DNA of 64,000 nucleotides from Clostridiales bacterium. GTDB taxonomy: Bacteria; Bacillota; Clostridia; Saccharofermentanales; Saccharofermentanaceae. This document shows, one piece after another, positions 8,926 through 18,371 of the stretch. Below the pieces are notes generated by a model, which saw nothing but the letters and a program-made list of their open reading frames with translations, made no database searches and was not told the DNA's origin. The first letter of the stretch is position 1. The number at the start of each line of letters is the position of its first letter. The stretch spans positions 1 through 64,000 of the forward strand of contig JAFZZM010000052.1 of the NCBI GenBank assembly GCA_017615755.1, given 5' to 3'. The position numbers were made by a program, and so were the translations under genes.

Positions 8926-10320
8926 ATGGGTGATAAAAAAGGTGGGATATACGATGCGAGAACACTCGGATATCCTAAGATGTTTGTACTCGGACTTCAG
9001 CACATGTTTGCTATGTTCGGAGCTACGGTTCTCGTTCCGGCGCTGACCGGCCTTTCGGTTTCGGCAACGCTTCTTTTTGCAGGTTTAGGCACGCTTCTTT
9101 TCCACTTTCTCACAAAAGGAAAAGTACCTGCTTTCCTGGGTTCTTCTTTTGCATTCATCGGAGGCTATGCAGCAATCGCACCGCTTCTTGGTGAGAAACA
9201 GGACATTCCGAATAAGGCACTCCTTCCTTATGCCTGCCTGGGTGTAGCGGCAGCCGGATGCTTGTATCTGGTTCTGGCTGCACTTATTAAGGCTTTCGGT
9301 CAGAAGAGAGTCATGCGTTTCTTCCCACCGATCGTTACCGGTCCGATCATCATTGCTATCGGTCTGACACTTTCCTCTTCTGCGATCACGAATTGTACGC
9401 AGAACTGGATCGTAGCCGTACTGGCGATCCTTGTTGTTGTGGTCTGCAATGTATTCGGTAAGGGCATGATCAAGATCGTGCCGATCATCCTCGGTGTGAT
9501 CGTTTCCTATATCGCGGCACTGCCTTTCGGACTGGTCAATTTTACCAAAGTAAAAGAGGCTGCGTGGATAGGCCTCCCGGTTGCTTTTGATGACACGGTA
9601 TTCTCGATTTTTAAGTCTCCGGACACATCCTTGATCGCTACCGCGATCATTACGATCATGCCGATCGCGCTGGCTACAATGGTTGAGCATATCGGTGATA
9701 TTTCCGCGATCTCTTCGACTACGGACAGAAACTTTATCGAAGATCCCGGATTGCACAGAACACTTCTCGGTGATGGTCTGGCTACGATCCTTGCTTCGCT
9801 TTTCGGTGCACCGGCGAACACAACTTACGGTGAGAACACAGGCGTTCTTTCCTTAACAAAAGTATACGACCCGAAGGTGATCCGTATTGCTGCCGTTTGT
9901 GCGATCCTGTTCTCTTTCTCTCCCAAATTCGCGGCGCTGGTTGCATCCATGCCGCCTGCAACTGTCGGTGGTGTTTCCATTGTGCTCTACGGCATGATCT
10001 CTGCTGTCGGTGTTCGTAATATCGTAGAGAATCAGGTTGATTTCAGTAAGAGCCGTAACATCATCATTGCCGCTCTGATCCTTGGTTTGTCTATCGGTAT
10101 CAAGTACCACAATACACTTGGTGCGGTCAGCTTCTCCATCGGATCTGTAAATATCTCTCTTTCCGGTCTGGCCGTCGGCGCACTTGTCGGTATTATCCTG
10201 AATGCTGTTCTTCCGCTTGAGGAGAAAGAATATACAGGTGCAAGAAAAGATTTCAAGTCCGAAGAAGAGGAAGCCGAAGAAAAGAAGGCGAAGGACGAGA
10301 AGAAAGAGGCAAAGGCATAA
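8926..10320 (+). CDS. Uracil/xanthine permease, NCS2 family
   Basis: A 464-residue polytopic membrane protein of the nucleobase:cation symporter-2 (UraA) family, expected to import uracil or a purine base with a proton. Typical stretches are LGLQHMFAMFGATVLVP at residues 18-34 and the conserved GDGLATILASLFGAP. The latter, with NTTYGENTG, forms the substrate-site signature; the TYGEN form favours uracil. The C-terminal 30 residues are a highly charged Glu/Lys tail. The start is set by AGGAGG seven bases before ATG. The next gene starts three bases after its stop, probably cotranscribed. Confidence 0.93.
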   Translation: MGDKKGGIYDARTLGYPKMFVLGLQHMFAMFGATVLVPALTGLSVSATLLFAGLGTLLFHFLTKGKVPAFLGSSFAFIGGYAAIAPLLGEKQDIPNKALLPYACLGVAAAGCLYLVLAALIKAFGQKRVMRFFPPIVTGPIIIAIGLTLSSSAITNCTQNWIVAVLAILVVVVCNVFGKGMIKIVPIILGVIVSYIAALPFGLVNFTKVKEAAWIGLPVAFDDTVFSIFKSPDTSLIATAIITIMPIALATMVEHIGDISAISSTTDRNFIEDPGLHRTLLGDGLATILASLFGAPANTTYGENTGVLSLTKVYDPKVIRIAAVCAILFSFSPKFAALVASMPPATVGGVSIVLYGMISAVGVRNIVENQVDFSKSRNIIIAALILGLSIGIKYHNTLGAVSFSIGSVNISLSGLAVGALVGIILNAVLPLEEKEYTGARKDFKSEEEEAEEKKAKDEKKEAKA

Positions 10321-10323
10321 TAA

Positions 10324-11670
10324 ATGATCTGGTTTTATTCGGTACTGGCTGCAATAATATCATTCTGTCTTGGCGCATTTCTTCTTTTCTATGATACGAT
10401 CGTCGATCTCTTTTTCGGAGGCGGAAAAGAAGCTACGATCGCGAGATTGAACAAGCCTTTGGAGGGCTCGATCTTCAGTGGTCAGAAGATGACAAAAGAC
10501 ATGAAGGAAGCAGTCGAACCGATCCTGCTTTCCTGGGAGAATGCGGATACGGCATATCTTCCTGCACGTACGGATAAGACGTTCCGTGCCATGCAGGAGA
10601 ATACGATCCGTATTCTTCAAAAGTATGGTCTTCGTAGAATGATCCGTGTGTCCGCTACGACAATGGAAAACCAGGGTAAGCCGAATAATTTCCTCAGCTG
10701 GAATGATGGTGGCCGTCAGTGGCGCGAGGGTTCCGCGACAGCTACGGCATTAGAACAATATATCAATTCGCAAGGACAAGTCGTGCATCGCAATTACTAC
10801 CGCAATGCACGACTTGCCGTGCGTCAGAGCAGAAACGTCAAGGCCAGTGACCTGAGCCGTGATAAGGAACGCAGGAAGCAGGGCAAAAAAGGCGCAAAAG
10901 ATTTCTACGAAGAGATCAGTGCGCAGAAGTGCTTTTCGTGCGGAGCGGATATCGAGGTGCGTGGCGCTGAGGCTGTCTGCCCGTTCTGCGGACGTCCGGT
11001 TTTTGCGAACTTCTTTGACTGGCAGACACAGGATTTTGTGTTTGAAAAACTGAAGGTGACGAGAGATCTGGGATCGGTGATCCCCTTTCCGCTCGTGACT
11101 TTCCTGACGACGTTTCTTCTGATGTTTCCTTTTGGTTCGAGTATCGATGAGGATGCGGGATTTGCGCTTCTTCTGGTGGTTGCCGGACTGGTCGTCGGTA
11201 CGGTGCTCACGATGGCACTCATTATCGCTTGGGAGTCCTTTTTCGGGAAAAAGAGAATGCAGAAGAAGGTCGTGCGTTTCTATGAGAATCTGTTCCGAAG
11301 CTCGATGCTGGAAGAACTGTGGAACAGAGCAGACCGGGAGAATACTCTCGATCTGTGGCTGGGAAATATCAAGTACAATAAGGTGACCAACACGGAAGAC
11401 GAGACCTTTATTACGTCTTCGGTCTTAGTAGGAACACGCACGGTGGATGCGAACGGACAGATCCGGTATTCGGAAAAGAAGACGAAGCTTCTCATGGTCC
11501 GTGCGCGCTATCCGAACAGGATGAAATCGAAGGGCGAGATGTTCCAGAACAAGTCCTGTCCGTCCTGTGGTGTGCCGTTCCTCCCTGATGATAAGGGATG
11601 CTGCAGTTATTGCGGATATAGTCTTAATTCCGACAATACAAAGTGGAAGATCAAGGAGATCCTTAGCTGA
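10324..11670 (+). CDS. Membrane protein with two zinc ribbons, possible Tim44-like domain
   Basis: The 448-residue protein starts with a hydrophobic segment (residues 2-28) and has two more near residues 255-300. Two four-Cys zinc ribbons are visible: CFSCG...CPFCG around residues 204-224, and CPSCG...CSYCG close to the C-terminus. The region between the last membrane segment and the second ribbon resembles Tim44-like/lipid-binding domains, but I am not certain of that. It starts three bases after uraA. No enzymatic motif is visible and the function is unknown. Confidence 0.7.
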   Translation: MIWFYSVLAAIISFCLGAFLLFYDTIVDLFFGGGKEATIARLNKPLEGSIFSGQKMTKDMKEAVEPILLSWENADTAYLPARTDKTFRAMQENTIRILQKYGLRRMIRVSATTMENQGKPNNFLSWNDGGRQWREGSATATALEQYINSQGQVVHRNYYRNARLAVRQSRNVKASDLSRDKERRKQGKKGAKDFYEEISAQKCFSCGADIEVRGAEAVCPFCGRPVFANFFDWQTQDFVFEKLKVTRDLGSVIPFPLVTFLTTFLLMFPFGSSIDEDAGFALLLVVAGLVVGTVLTMALIIAWESFFGKKRMQKKVVRFYENLFRSSMLEELWNRADRENTLDLWLGNIKYNKVTNTEDETFITSSVLVGTRTVDANGQIRYSEKKTKLLMVRARYPNRMKSKGEMFQNKSCPSCGVPFLPDDKGCCSYCGYSLNSDNTKWKIKEILS

Positions 11671-11679
11671 CCTTTTTTA

Positions 11680-12348
11680 TCAGGAATTCTCTTCGTCGGA
11701 AGATCCTTTATTCTCACGATAGACAAGACGATTGCATAAGATCGCATACCATAGTGCCGTCTGGCTGAAACCCATCAGGAAGGAAGCACCGATGTTATGC
11801 ATGACCGGGTAGAAACATGCGGCGAAGGCAAGGCCGATCACCATTGCGATCAACCATGCGCAGGAGCGCTTCTCTTTTTCGATCTTTGAAACATTCTGTC
11901 CAAGATATGTGCCGCCCGGGAAGTTGGCATAATAGACCAGGAGAGAGACCTGGCGGCGGATATCCATGGCCATTTCTTCAGCAGATCCATCGGATACTTC
12001 AGAAGAAATGTATGCATTGGTGCAGTCAAAACTTTTCTCATTCTTATCTACGATAAATACCGCGCTGATGACTTTGTTTTTCTTGTAGGCGAAAACCAGA
12101 CCATTGGCCAGAAGAGCCTGCTGACCACGGGAGATGATCTCTCTTTTCGTGGCGGTATCAAAATCGAGACGGTTCGGAAAGGATTCACTGACGATCTTTT
12201 TCTTACCGATCGTCATAAGTTCATATCCGTTTACGATCTGCACATGTACGCCGTCTTTCGGTGAAGAAACCGGCTTTTCCGAAGTGCTGTTTCCGTCGCT
12301 GGTAAGATCGATAAAGTTTCCGTTGTCTAACTGTCTGCTGATGCTCAT
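11680..12348 (-). CDS. Hypothetical membrane protein
   Basis: I do not recognise this 222-residue protein. About 160 residues are soluble and mixed alpha/beta, with a Ser/Thr-rich start. They are followed by two predicted membrane helices (LIAMVIGLAFAACFYP and a stretch around FLMGFSQTALWYAIL), and the C-terminus is acidic. AGAGGA lies nine bases before the ATG. It converges with the zinc-ribbon gene at 10324-11670 and is in tandem with the zinc-ribbon gene at 12458-13045, which suggests a related role but does not prove it. Confidence 0.7.
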   Translation of the reverse strand: MSISRQLDNGNFIDLTSDGNSTSEKPVSSPKDGVHVQIVNGYELMTIGKKKIVSESFPNRLDFDTATKREIISRGQQALLANGLVFAYKKNKVISAVFIVDKNEKSFDCTNAYISSEVSDGSAEEMAMDIRRQVSLLVYYANFPGGTYLGQNVSKIEKEKRSCAWLIAMVIGLAFAACFYPVMHNIGASFLMGFSQTALWYAILCNRLVYRENKGSSDEENS

Positions 12349-12457
12349 GATGGAGATCCTCTCTTTCCTTGCATGATTCCATAATAAACGGCAGAGTTAA
12401 AGTATGCTTCCAGAAAAAGCAAAGAAAAGATAAAGAAATATGAGAACTCAGGACAGA

Positions 12458-13045
12458 TCAGGATCTGATCAGGGAGCTGCCGCAGTTAGTGCAGAATTTC
12501 TTTCCGTTACCCGGGCTTCCGCATCTGCCGCAGAACTTCATAAGGTTCAGCTGCGGAGCGGCGGGTGCAACAGGTGCAACCGGTGCGGCAGAAGGTGCAG
12601 CAGGAGCTGCGGCGGCCGCGGCCATGGCATTAGCCTGCTCAAGCATCTTCTGCATATCATTCGGAGCCGGTGCTGCAGCGGGAGCAGGAGCGGCAGAAGC
12701 GGAAAACTGATTTTGCATCGCCTTGATACGGGCGGCACTTGCTTCGTCCGGTGTGACTGCGTCAAAAGAGATGGAAAGAAGTGCAATGTTCTTTCCTTTA
12801 AGATCATTGTTGAGTGCTTCGACGATAGCGCCGAAGTGGGAAGAGAAGTTCTCGTAACTCTCGCCCTTTACACCCATGACTACGGTGCTGACCGCAGACT
12901 TGGCAGAGGCATCGGCAATGCCGGAGGCGGCAGCATTCGAATCCTCAGCTTCGATGGTCATAGTACCGCCGACATGAATATAGATGAATCTGTATTTTTC
13001 ATCTTCAAAAGGTACTACAGTAGAAAAACGGACATCGTGTTGCAT
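12458..13045 (-). CDS. Zinc-ribbon protein with Ala/Pro-rich linker
   Basis: This 195-residue protein has an N-terminal domain of about 110 residues that I cannot assign. A low-complexity Ala/Pro linker follows (residues about 115-165), then a C-terminal zinc ribbon, CGRCGSPGNGKKFCTNCG. This tail matches those on SPFH-domain and double-zinc-ribbon proteins in Clostridia, but no SPFH domain is present. GGAGG sits eight bases before ATG. It probably acts as a scaffold or sensor, which is inference. The Ala-rich codon repeats generate a spurious plus-strand ORF. Confidence 0.75.
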   Translation of the reverse strand: MQHDVRFSTVVPFEDEKYRFIYIHVGGTMTIEAEDSNAAASGIADASAKSAVSTVVMGVKGESYENFSSHFGAIVEALNNDLKGKNIALLSISFDAVTPDEASAARIKAMQNQFSASAAPAPAAAPAPNDMQKMLEQANAMAAAAAAPAAPSAAPVAPVAPAAPQLNLMKFCGRCGSPGNGKKFCTNCGSSLIRS

Positions 13046-13131
13046 ATCGTTTACCTCCGGATCGTAGAACTTGTCTTACAGTAGAAAATTATATCACATC
13101 CCGATCGCAATCTGAATGACAGAAAGACGGC

Positions 13132-14679
13132 TCAGGCTTCATTCAGTACATACATATAGAAGATCTGGGATGCCTCATCGTTCGGGTTTTCCGTAACGGC
13201 AACATACTGGTAGTAATTGTTGTTCTTCATGTATTCGTGGAAGGAACGGTCGCGCTCGGCATTGGTGCTGTTCGAGAAAACAACGACATCCACATTATGG
13301 TTCGCGATCAGGCTCTTCTGGTCGGCAATCAGATCCGTGTTGCTGGCCGGCGGAACATAGAACTGTCTGAAATCCGGGATCGTAGGCATGTAGTCACTGA
13401 ACATCTGAGCACAGATGCGGTCGAAGTACATCACGGTCGCATCCGGATGAGATTCACCATAAGCTTCTACCTTTCTTTCTTCCTCTGTTTTCTTCCACGG
13501 TACATAAGGAGCAACGATGATCTGGAAGATGATGGAGACCGTGAAGATGATGATCAGCATCACCGGGATCTGCTTTCTGCTGACTTCGTCTCTTGCCAGA
13601 AGCATAAAGATGGAAGCGAGGCAGTCCGCACCGTAGAGATAGAAAGGAAGGAAAACGATGTAGAAATATGTGCAGACCAAAGGCATGGTCAAAACAGTAA
13701 ACACGAGGAAAGCCAGGACCAGCATGATGATCCGCTGCTTGTTGAGTTCTTTTTTCAGATGATCGCGGATAATGGCAAGAGCGGTGATCAGAAGAAGGAT
13801 CGTGATGGAGATCTTGCCCGGCACGGTCAGAACGATCTTGGTCAGATAGAACAGGCCGTCGCCTTCCTGGGAATACTTCAGGTTGAAGATGAAGTAGACA
13901 TCAATGAATTCGCGAAGATCATTAATGCATGTCAGGAACACAACGATCGGGGCACACACGGCGGCAATACCACCGAGAAATACTCCGGTATTGGTAAAGA
14001 AGATGCGGAACTTTTTGCGGATCAGAAGCCACAGGAAGTAGCATCCGATGAAGGCGAAATAAAGCATGCATACATTGAGCTTGATCATGAAGACGGCGCC
14101 GCACATCAGGCCGATAATGAACATGGAACGGTTGGAGATGTGGCTTATCTCCTTTTCCTTATTCCCGAATGTTTCTTTCAGAAGGAAATAGGTGGAGACC
14201 ATAAGCGGTGCCAGAAGCATGTTCTCCGGTTTCGAGAGGTTGGACAGGACATTTTCCAGACAGAAACCGGTGACGACCATCAGAAGAAGAGTGGTCAGGA
14301 AAGAATGCTCTTTATCGCGGAACAGACGCATGGTCTTGTAAGTGAAGAAATAGGCAACGGCGTTACAAAGATAGGTAACGATCCAGGCGCCCCAGTTGGC
14401 CTTGCCGGAAACGAGAAAGCCGAGTGCGTAGACCAGATAGGCAAGAGGACCCTTGTGATCGAAAAGATCGCGGTAGGGTGCTTTTCCCTCGAGAAGACCG
14501 ACACTGATGGTCTTGTAGCAGACCTCGTCCGGGCTGAAGTTATAGCGGTAAAGAGGCGAAAACGGGGACAGACAGAACGTCAGGATGAAAAGGAGGATGC
14601 AGATCAACGACGGATACAGACGATCCTTATCCGATTTCAATGCGTTTTTGTTTTTCTTCAGTGCCAGATCTTCACCCAT
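13132..14679 (-). CDS. GT-C fold membrane glycosyltransferase (GT39/ArnT-like)
   Basis: The protein has about 515 residues with roughly ten membrane helices, an early acidic loop (FSPDE, then DHKGPLAYLVYALG) and a soluble C-terminal domain. That pattern fits GT-C glycosyltransferases using lipid-linked sugars. The first-loop Asp-Glu and the following DHKGP are typical of the GT39/PMT-related group. I chose ATG 14679, which has AAGGGA six bases upstream; ATG 14703 is an alternative. The longer open frame overlaps the response-regulator gene and is not credible. It is divergent from that regulator. The acceptor is unknown. Confidence 0.85.
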   Translation of the reverse strand: MGEDLALKKNKNALKSDKDRLYPSLICILLFILTFCLSPFSPLYRYNFSPDEVCYKTISVGLLEGKAPYRDLFDHKGPLAYLVYALGFLVSGKANWGAWIVTYLCNAVAYFFTYKTMRLFRDKEHSFLTTLLLMVVTGFCLENVLSNLSKPENMLLAPLMVSTYFLLKETFGNKEKEISHISNRSMFIIGLMCGAVFMIKLNVCMLYFAFIGCYFLWLLIRKKFRIFFTNTGVFLGGIAAVCAPIVVFLTCINDLREFIDVYFIFNLKYSQEGDGLFYLTKIVLTVPGKISITILLLITALAIIRDHLKKELNKQRIIMLVLAFLVFTVLTMPLVCTYFYIVFLPFYLYGADCLASIFMLLARDEVSRKQIPVMLIIIFTVSIIFQIIVAPYVPWKKTEEERKVEAYGESHPDATVMYFDRICAQMFSDYMPTIPDFRQFYVPPASNTDLIADQKSLIANHNVDVVVFSNSTNAERDRSFHEYMKNNNYYQYVAVTENPNDEASQIFYMYVLNEA

Positions 14680-14787
14680 ACCGTGTCCCTTACCCGATTC
14701 CATAAGAAGTCTTCGCAGATTCCTTGCGACTATTGAATTATAGCATATTCTGCCTGTTCTGTCGGGTAGAAGAGGCGGGATGACGGG

Positions 14788-14823
14788 AAAATCCATACAA
14801 AATCCATATTCGTGTTTTATAAT
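14788..14823 (+). promoter_or_regulatory. Response-regulator promoter with 11-bp direct repeats
   Basis: AAAATCCAT occurs at 14788-14796 and again at 14799-14807, exactly 11 bp apart. That is the spacing used by OmpR/PhoB-type regulators. A perfect TATAAT follows at 14818-14823. The ATG of the regulator is only seven bases beyond the -10 box, so the transcript may be leaderless or nearly so. Autoregulation by the encoded regulator is a plausible inference. Confidence 0.55.
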
Positions 14824-14829
14824 GGGAGC

Positions 14830-15513
14830 ATGAAAAAGATACTTGTAGTGGAAGATGAACCGGATATTCGAGAACTCCTTGTCAGTTACCTTCGTAACGA
14901 GGGGTACGATGTTGCCGCGGCCGAAGACGGAGTCGCGGCGCTGTCGCTTTTTTCGAAAGACGAATTCGCGCTCGTGATCCTGGACATCATGATCCCGAAG
15001 ATCGACGGATATGGCGTATGCGAAGTCATCAAGAAACAATCGGATGTCCCGGTGATCTTCCTGTCCGCGCTGGGCGACGAGAAGTCTCTGCTTAGGGGCT
15101 ACGATTCCATGGCGGACGACTATGTGACCAAGCCTTTCTCCATGCCTGTCTTCCTCAAGAAAGTCCGTGCGGTCCTGCGCCGTGAGGACGCCTCTTCTTC
15201 GCCAAAAGCACTGTCGCTTACCGTGTACGGGGATATCTCCATGAATGCGGACACGATGGAAGTCATTGCATCCGGAAATAAGGTGGAACTGACTTCGAGA
15301 GAATTTGATCTTCTTGCGCTGCTTCTTAAGAATCCGGGAAGAGTCTACACAAGAGAGATGCTTCTGGACATGCTCTGGGACTATAACTCTTTTGTGGATG
15401 AGAGGATCGTGGACAGCCATATCAAGAACCTGAGACACAAGCTTGGTGATGCCGGAAACTGTATTGAGACGGTACGAGGACGGGGGTATAAAGTTGCGAA
15501 GATCGATCTTTAA
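14830..15513 (+). CDS. OmpR-family response regulator
   Basis: A 227-residue two-domain regulator. The receiver domain has the acidic pair in VVEDEPD, the phospho-acceptor Asp in ILDIMIPK (about residue 52), and the conserved Lys in VTKPF. The C-terminal winged helix contains ELTSREFDLLALLLKNPG and the recognition region ending RGRGYK. I chose the ATG at 14830 because the upstream in-frame GTG lies inside the -10 region. The histidine kinase frame starts within its 3' end, so the two are translationally coupled. Confidence 0.93.
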   Translation: MKKILVVEDEPDIRELLVSYLRNEGYDVAAAEDGVAALSLFSKDEFALVILDIMIPKIDGYGVCEVIKKQSDVPVIFLSALGDEKSLLRGYDSMADDYVTKPFSMPVFLKKVRAVLRREDASSSPKALSLTVYGDISMNADTMEVIASGNKVELTSREFDLLALLLKNPGRVYTREMLLDMLWDYNSFVDERIVDSHIKNLRHKLGDAGNCIETVRGRGYKVAKIDL

Positions 15514-16936
15514 CCGTTTGTCCGTCAAGGTGTTCCTGATCACGTTTATTGTGCAGGTCGTATTCGGTGCATTGATCATCGGCGCTCTCTATAAAGCCAC
15601 GCCGGAAAGCTTTTCTGAAGTGCAGGAGGAAGAGGTCAAGGAAGCTTTTGAAGAGCTGATCACCACGTTGGAAAAGACGAAAAAGGAAGACGCAGGAAAA
15701 CTCGTGGATAATTTCGCACGGGCAACCGGCTCCGAGGTCGTATTCTATCAGGGGGACGGATTCTGGACGGAGCGGACGATCTATCCGTTGATGGGATCGA
15801 GCTTGACGATCAATGACTATGCTTCGCTCAATAAAATGAAGAAAGAGCACGAGGACGATCACAACTACAGTGGTATCTGTGCTTTTCAGTTCAGCAATAC
15901 CAGGAAATACTATTCGCTGGAATATGTCGTATATGCCCGTCGTACGAATCCGATGAAGATATCGATCATCAGGACGATTCCGCTTCTGATCCTGATCGTG
16001 CTGGTCGTGTCGACCCTTTGCGCATACATGTACACGCTTCTTTTCGCTAAGCCGGTCAAGAAACTGAGCCGTGTCTCGCGTGCGATGGCGCAGATGGATT
16101 TCTCCAGAAAATGCGATCCGAAAAGAAAAGACGAGATCGGCGATCTCGGACGGGATCTCGACAGGATGGCCGGTGCACTCGATGAGAAGATCCATTCGCT
16201 TGAAGATAAGAACACGGAACTGAAAGAAGAAGTGACCCGCCGTATGGAACTTGAGAGCCAGAAGGATATGTTTTTTTCTGCGGCGTCTCACGAACTGAAA
16301 ACACCGGTGACGGTGCTGGAGGGACAGATCCGTGGTATGCTCGACGGCGTCGGCCCGTATTCGGACAGAGACGAATATCTTGCACGTTCGCTGGGAACGG
16401 TCAAGAGGATGGAGAGCCTGATCAACGAGATCCTCACTGCATCCAGAATGCAGTCGGGGCGTGAGATCACGACTTCCCGGACAGATATGGCACAGCTTCT
16501 CGAAGAGAAAATGGAAGAGTGTGAAGAGCTTTTCACGGCGCGCGGGATCAAGATGGAACTGCAGATCGAAAATGATCTTATCTTCGAAGGAAATAAAGAC
16601 CTGACTTCCATTGCCATCGGCGCATTTTTGAGCAATGCGGCTTTCTATTCGGAAGAAGGCGCCGTTGTTTATGTTGATGCGGAAAACGTTGATGACAAGC
16701 AGGTCCGTGTGACGATACGAAATACGGACGCGCATATTGAAGAAACGGAACTTTCACATCTTTTCGAACCGTTTTACCGGACAGATAAATCCAGAAGCAG
16801 AAGAAGCGGCGGATCCGGATTAGGTCTTTACCTGGCGCGGTTGATCATGGAGAAACAAGGTGGTTCGTGCCGTCTCGAAAACGACGGAAAAGATGTGCTG
16901 GCCACGATCGAGATCCCGCATGCATCCAAAGAATAG
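15494..16936 (+). CDS. Sensor histidine kinase
   Basis: This is the partner kinase of the preceding regulator, about 480 residues from TTG 15494. That start is preferred because it sits at the end of the regulator gene with a G-rich site upstream; an in-frame start at 15443 is possible. A first membrane helix (residues 12-32), an extracytoplasmic sensor of about 120 residues, and a second helix (ISIIRTIPLLILIVLVVS) lead to a HAMP linker. The HisKA box is ASHELKTPV, and the ATPase domain has N-box LSNAAFYSEE and G2 box GGSGLGLYLA. The G1 DxG is not obvious (TDAH is found instead), which is unusual. Confidence 0.9.
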   Translation: MRRSIFNRLSVKVFLITFIVQVVFGALIIGALYKATPESFSEVQEEEVKEAFEELITTLEKTKKEDAGKLVDNFARATGSEVVFYQGDGFWTERTIYPLMGSSLTINDYASLNKMKKEHEDDHNYSGICAFQFSNTRKYYSLEYVVYARRTNPMKISIIRTIPLLILIVLVVSTLCAYMYTLLFAKPVKKLSRVSRAMAQMDFSRKCDPKRKDEIGDLGRDLDRMAGALDEKIHSLEDKNTELKEEVTRRMELESQKDMFFSAASHELKTPVTVLEGQIRGMLDGVGPYSDRDEYLARSLGTVKRMESLINEILTASRMQSGREITTSRTDMAQLLEEKMEECEELFTARGIKMELQIENDLIFEGNKDLTSIAIGAFLSNAAFYSEEGAVVYVDAENVDDKQVRVTIRNTDAHIEETELSHLFEPFYRTDKSRSRRSGGSGLGLYLARLIMEKQGGSCRLENDGKDVLATIEIPHASKE

Positions 16937-17008
16937 TATGTAACAAAACCTCTTCCTTATCTGTTATATTATCAGTAAGAAGAAACGATGGTTGGCAGGA
17001 GAGGGAAT

Positions 17009-18262
17009 ATGAAACGATTATTAGCAGGGAGCCTGGCGCTCATTCTTATAGGATCAACTTCTTGTACAAGCGGAAAAACTTCGAAAACGACGGCTGCTCC
17101 GACAACGACGAGAGAGACGACGAGACAGACGACCGAACCTACGACGACGCAAACTTCAGCACCGACGACGACAAGAGAAACCGAACCGACGGAAACCGAC
17201 GGCGAGAAGAAAATGATCACTCTCTCGTTCGGCCCTTTTGAAGAAGACATGCCTCTCGATGAATATACCAGTGGACCATATCCGATCTTTTTAAAAGGAT
17301 ATGAGTATGAAGAGATCGGTCAGGTCAGCGGTGATATGTATGAGGCCAGCAGAGAATGTTTTAAAGCGTTCACTGATGAAGAATGGGCGGACATCACACA
17401 TGACCTGGCGCTTCCTGATGAATTCAACGGATATACGGTTACCTGGACAAGCTCGGATGAGTCTGTGATCGAATCAGACGGAACCGTTCACCGCCCGCAT
17501 GACAGAAGCCTCTACGTCTTGCTGGAAGGCGCTTTTTCCAATGATGTGGGAACACTGAAACTCCGATATAAACTTCGTGTAGCCAGAGATATGTATGAAG
17601 GTTTTACGGCAGATGAAATGCCGCTTCTGGATTACTATGGCGATCCTTCCATATGGGAGTATAACGAAAAACTTGAGGATACCGATGGCGGATGGTATAT
17701 ATTTACGACGATCCCGGATCTGGTCTTCTTCGCCGCGAATCCGGAGGAGGTCGAGCTGTATGACGATTGTGAAGGCCTCTGGAAAGATTACGATCTGTCC
17801 GGCGAGATATCGGAACCGATCGCAGATACGCCGAGGGAAGCGTTCTTCTGCATTAAGTCTGTGGAACAGGTCCTGCATATCGAGAACGAAGTCAAGCAGC
17901 TTCAGTTCGAGAAGATGTTCTGCGAAGACGTGATGGACAGATATGATTTCGATCAGTACTTCAAAGGCGTGAAGGTGAAAGACGCATCGTTAAATGTTAT
18001 CGTCTGCAATTGGAGAAGAACGACGATCATCAAGTGCCATGTTCTGGATATTCCCTCTGACTTTTCGGTCAAGCCGGATATTACGGAAAAAGAGGCTATC
18101 GAAAAGTTTGATCTTGAATACGCCGATCTGACCATCTGGGAGAATGGCGGCGAGATTTATCTGGTCTATTGCGGTCACCAGAAAAGAAAATCGGAGATCG
18201 TGTATGTCGATGCACATACAGGAGAGCAACTGGCGGCCTATTCATCGGTGATCGTTGACTGA
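17009..18262 (+). CDS. Lipoprotein with Thr-rich linker and Ig-like domain
   Basis: A 417-residue exported protein. The signal peptide ends near STSC (somewhat atypical lipobox) and is followed by about 45 Thr/Glu/Pro-rich residues. A region around FNGYTVTWTSSDESVI resembles the atrophied bacterial Ig-like domain (aBig). The last 60 residues, including the phrase VYVDAHTGEQLAAY, look like a PepSY/YpeB-type ending. GGAGAGGGA lies before ATG 17009. It follows the two-component system by about 70 bases and may belong to its regulon. The precise role on the cell surface is unknown. Confidence 0.8.
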   Translation: MKRLLAGSLALILIGSTSCTSGKTSKTTAAPTTTRETTRQTTEPTTTQTSAPTTTRETEPTETDGEKKMITLSFGPFEEDMPLDEYTSGPYPIFLKGYEYEEIGQVSGDMYEASRECFKAFTDEEWADITHDLALPDEFNGYTVTWTSSDESVIESDGTVHRPHDRSLYVLLEGAFSNDVGTLKLRYKLRVARDMYEGFTADEMPLLDYYGDPSIWEYNEKLEDTDGGWYIFTTIPDLVFFAANPEEVELYDDCEGLWKDYDLSGEISEPIADTPREAFFCIKSVEQVLHIENEVKQLQFEKMFCEDVMDRYDFDQYFKGVKVKDASLNVIVCNWRRTTIIKCHVLDIPSDFSVKPDITEKEAIEKFDLEYADLTIWENGGEIYLVYCGHQKRKSEIVYVDAHTGEQLAAYSSVIVD

Positions 18263-18277
18263 ATTCTCCGTGCGGAG

Positions 18278-18297
18278 AAACTCCACACAAAATCCAT
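18278..18297 (+). promoter_or_regulatory. Candidate response-regulator site before the esterase gene
   Basis: AAACTCCAC (18278-18286) and AAAATCCAT (18289-18297) are separated by exactly 11 bp, with the same AC between them as in the 14788-14807 site. It lies about 75 bp before the esterase lipoprotein start. I infer that both are bound by the OmpR-type regulator encoded at 14830-15513. Confidence 0.45.
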
Positions 18298-18371
18298 GAA
18301 GGATTCCTTAGAGATCCTTGTTCGGGTGATACCATCTCTTCAGAAACAAACGAAGGGATGGTTGATTCATT

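Noticed and set aside
13237..14736. 499-residue plus-strand ORF opposite the glycosyltransferase
   Set aside because: It is an antisense shadow with highly charged composition; the minus strand encodes a clear multi-helix GT-C protein.
14680..15579. N-terminal extension of the glycosyltransferase frame
   Set aside because: It overlaps the response-regulator gene antisense and lacks family features; ATG 14679 or 14703 gives a normal N-terminus.
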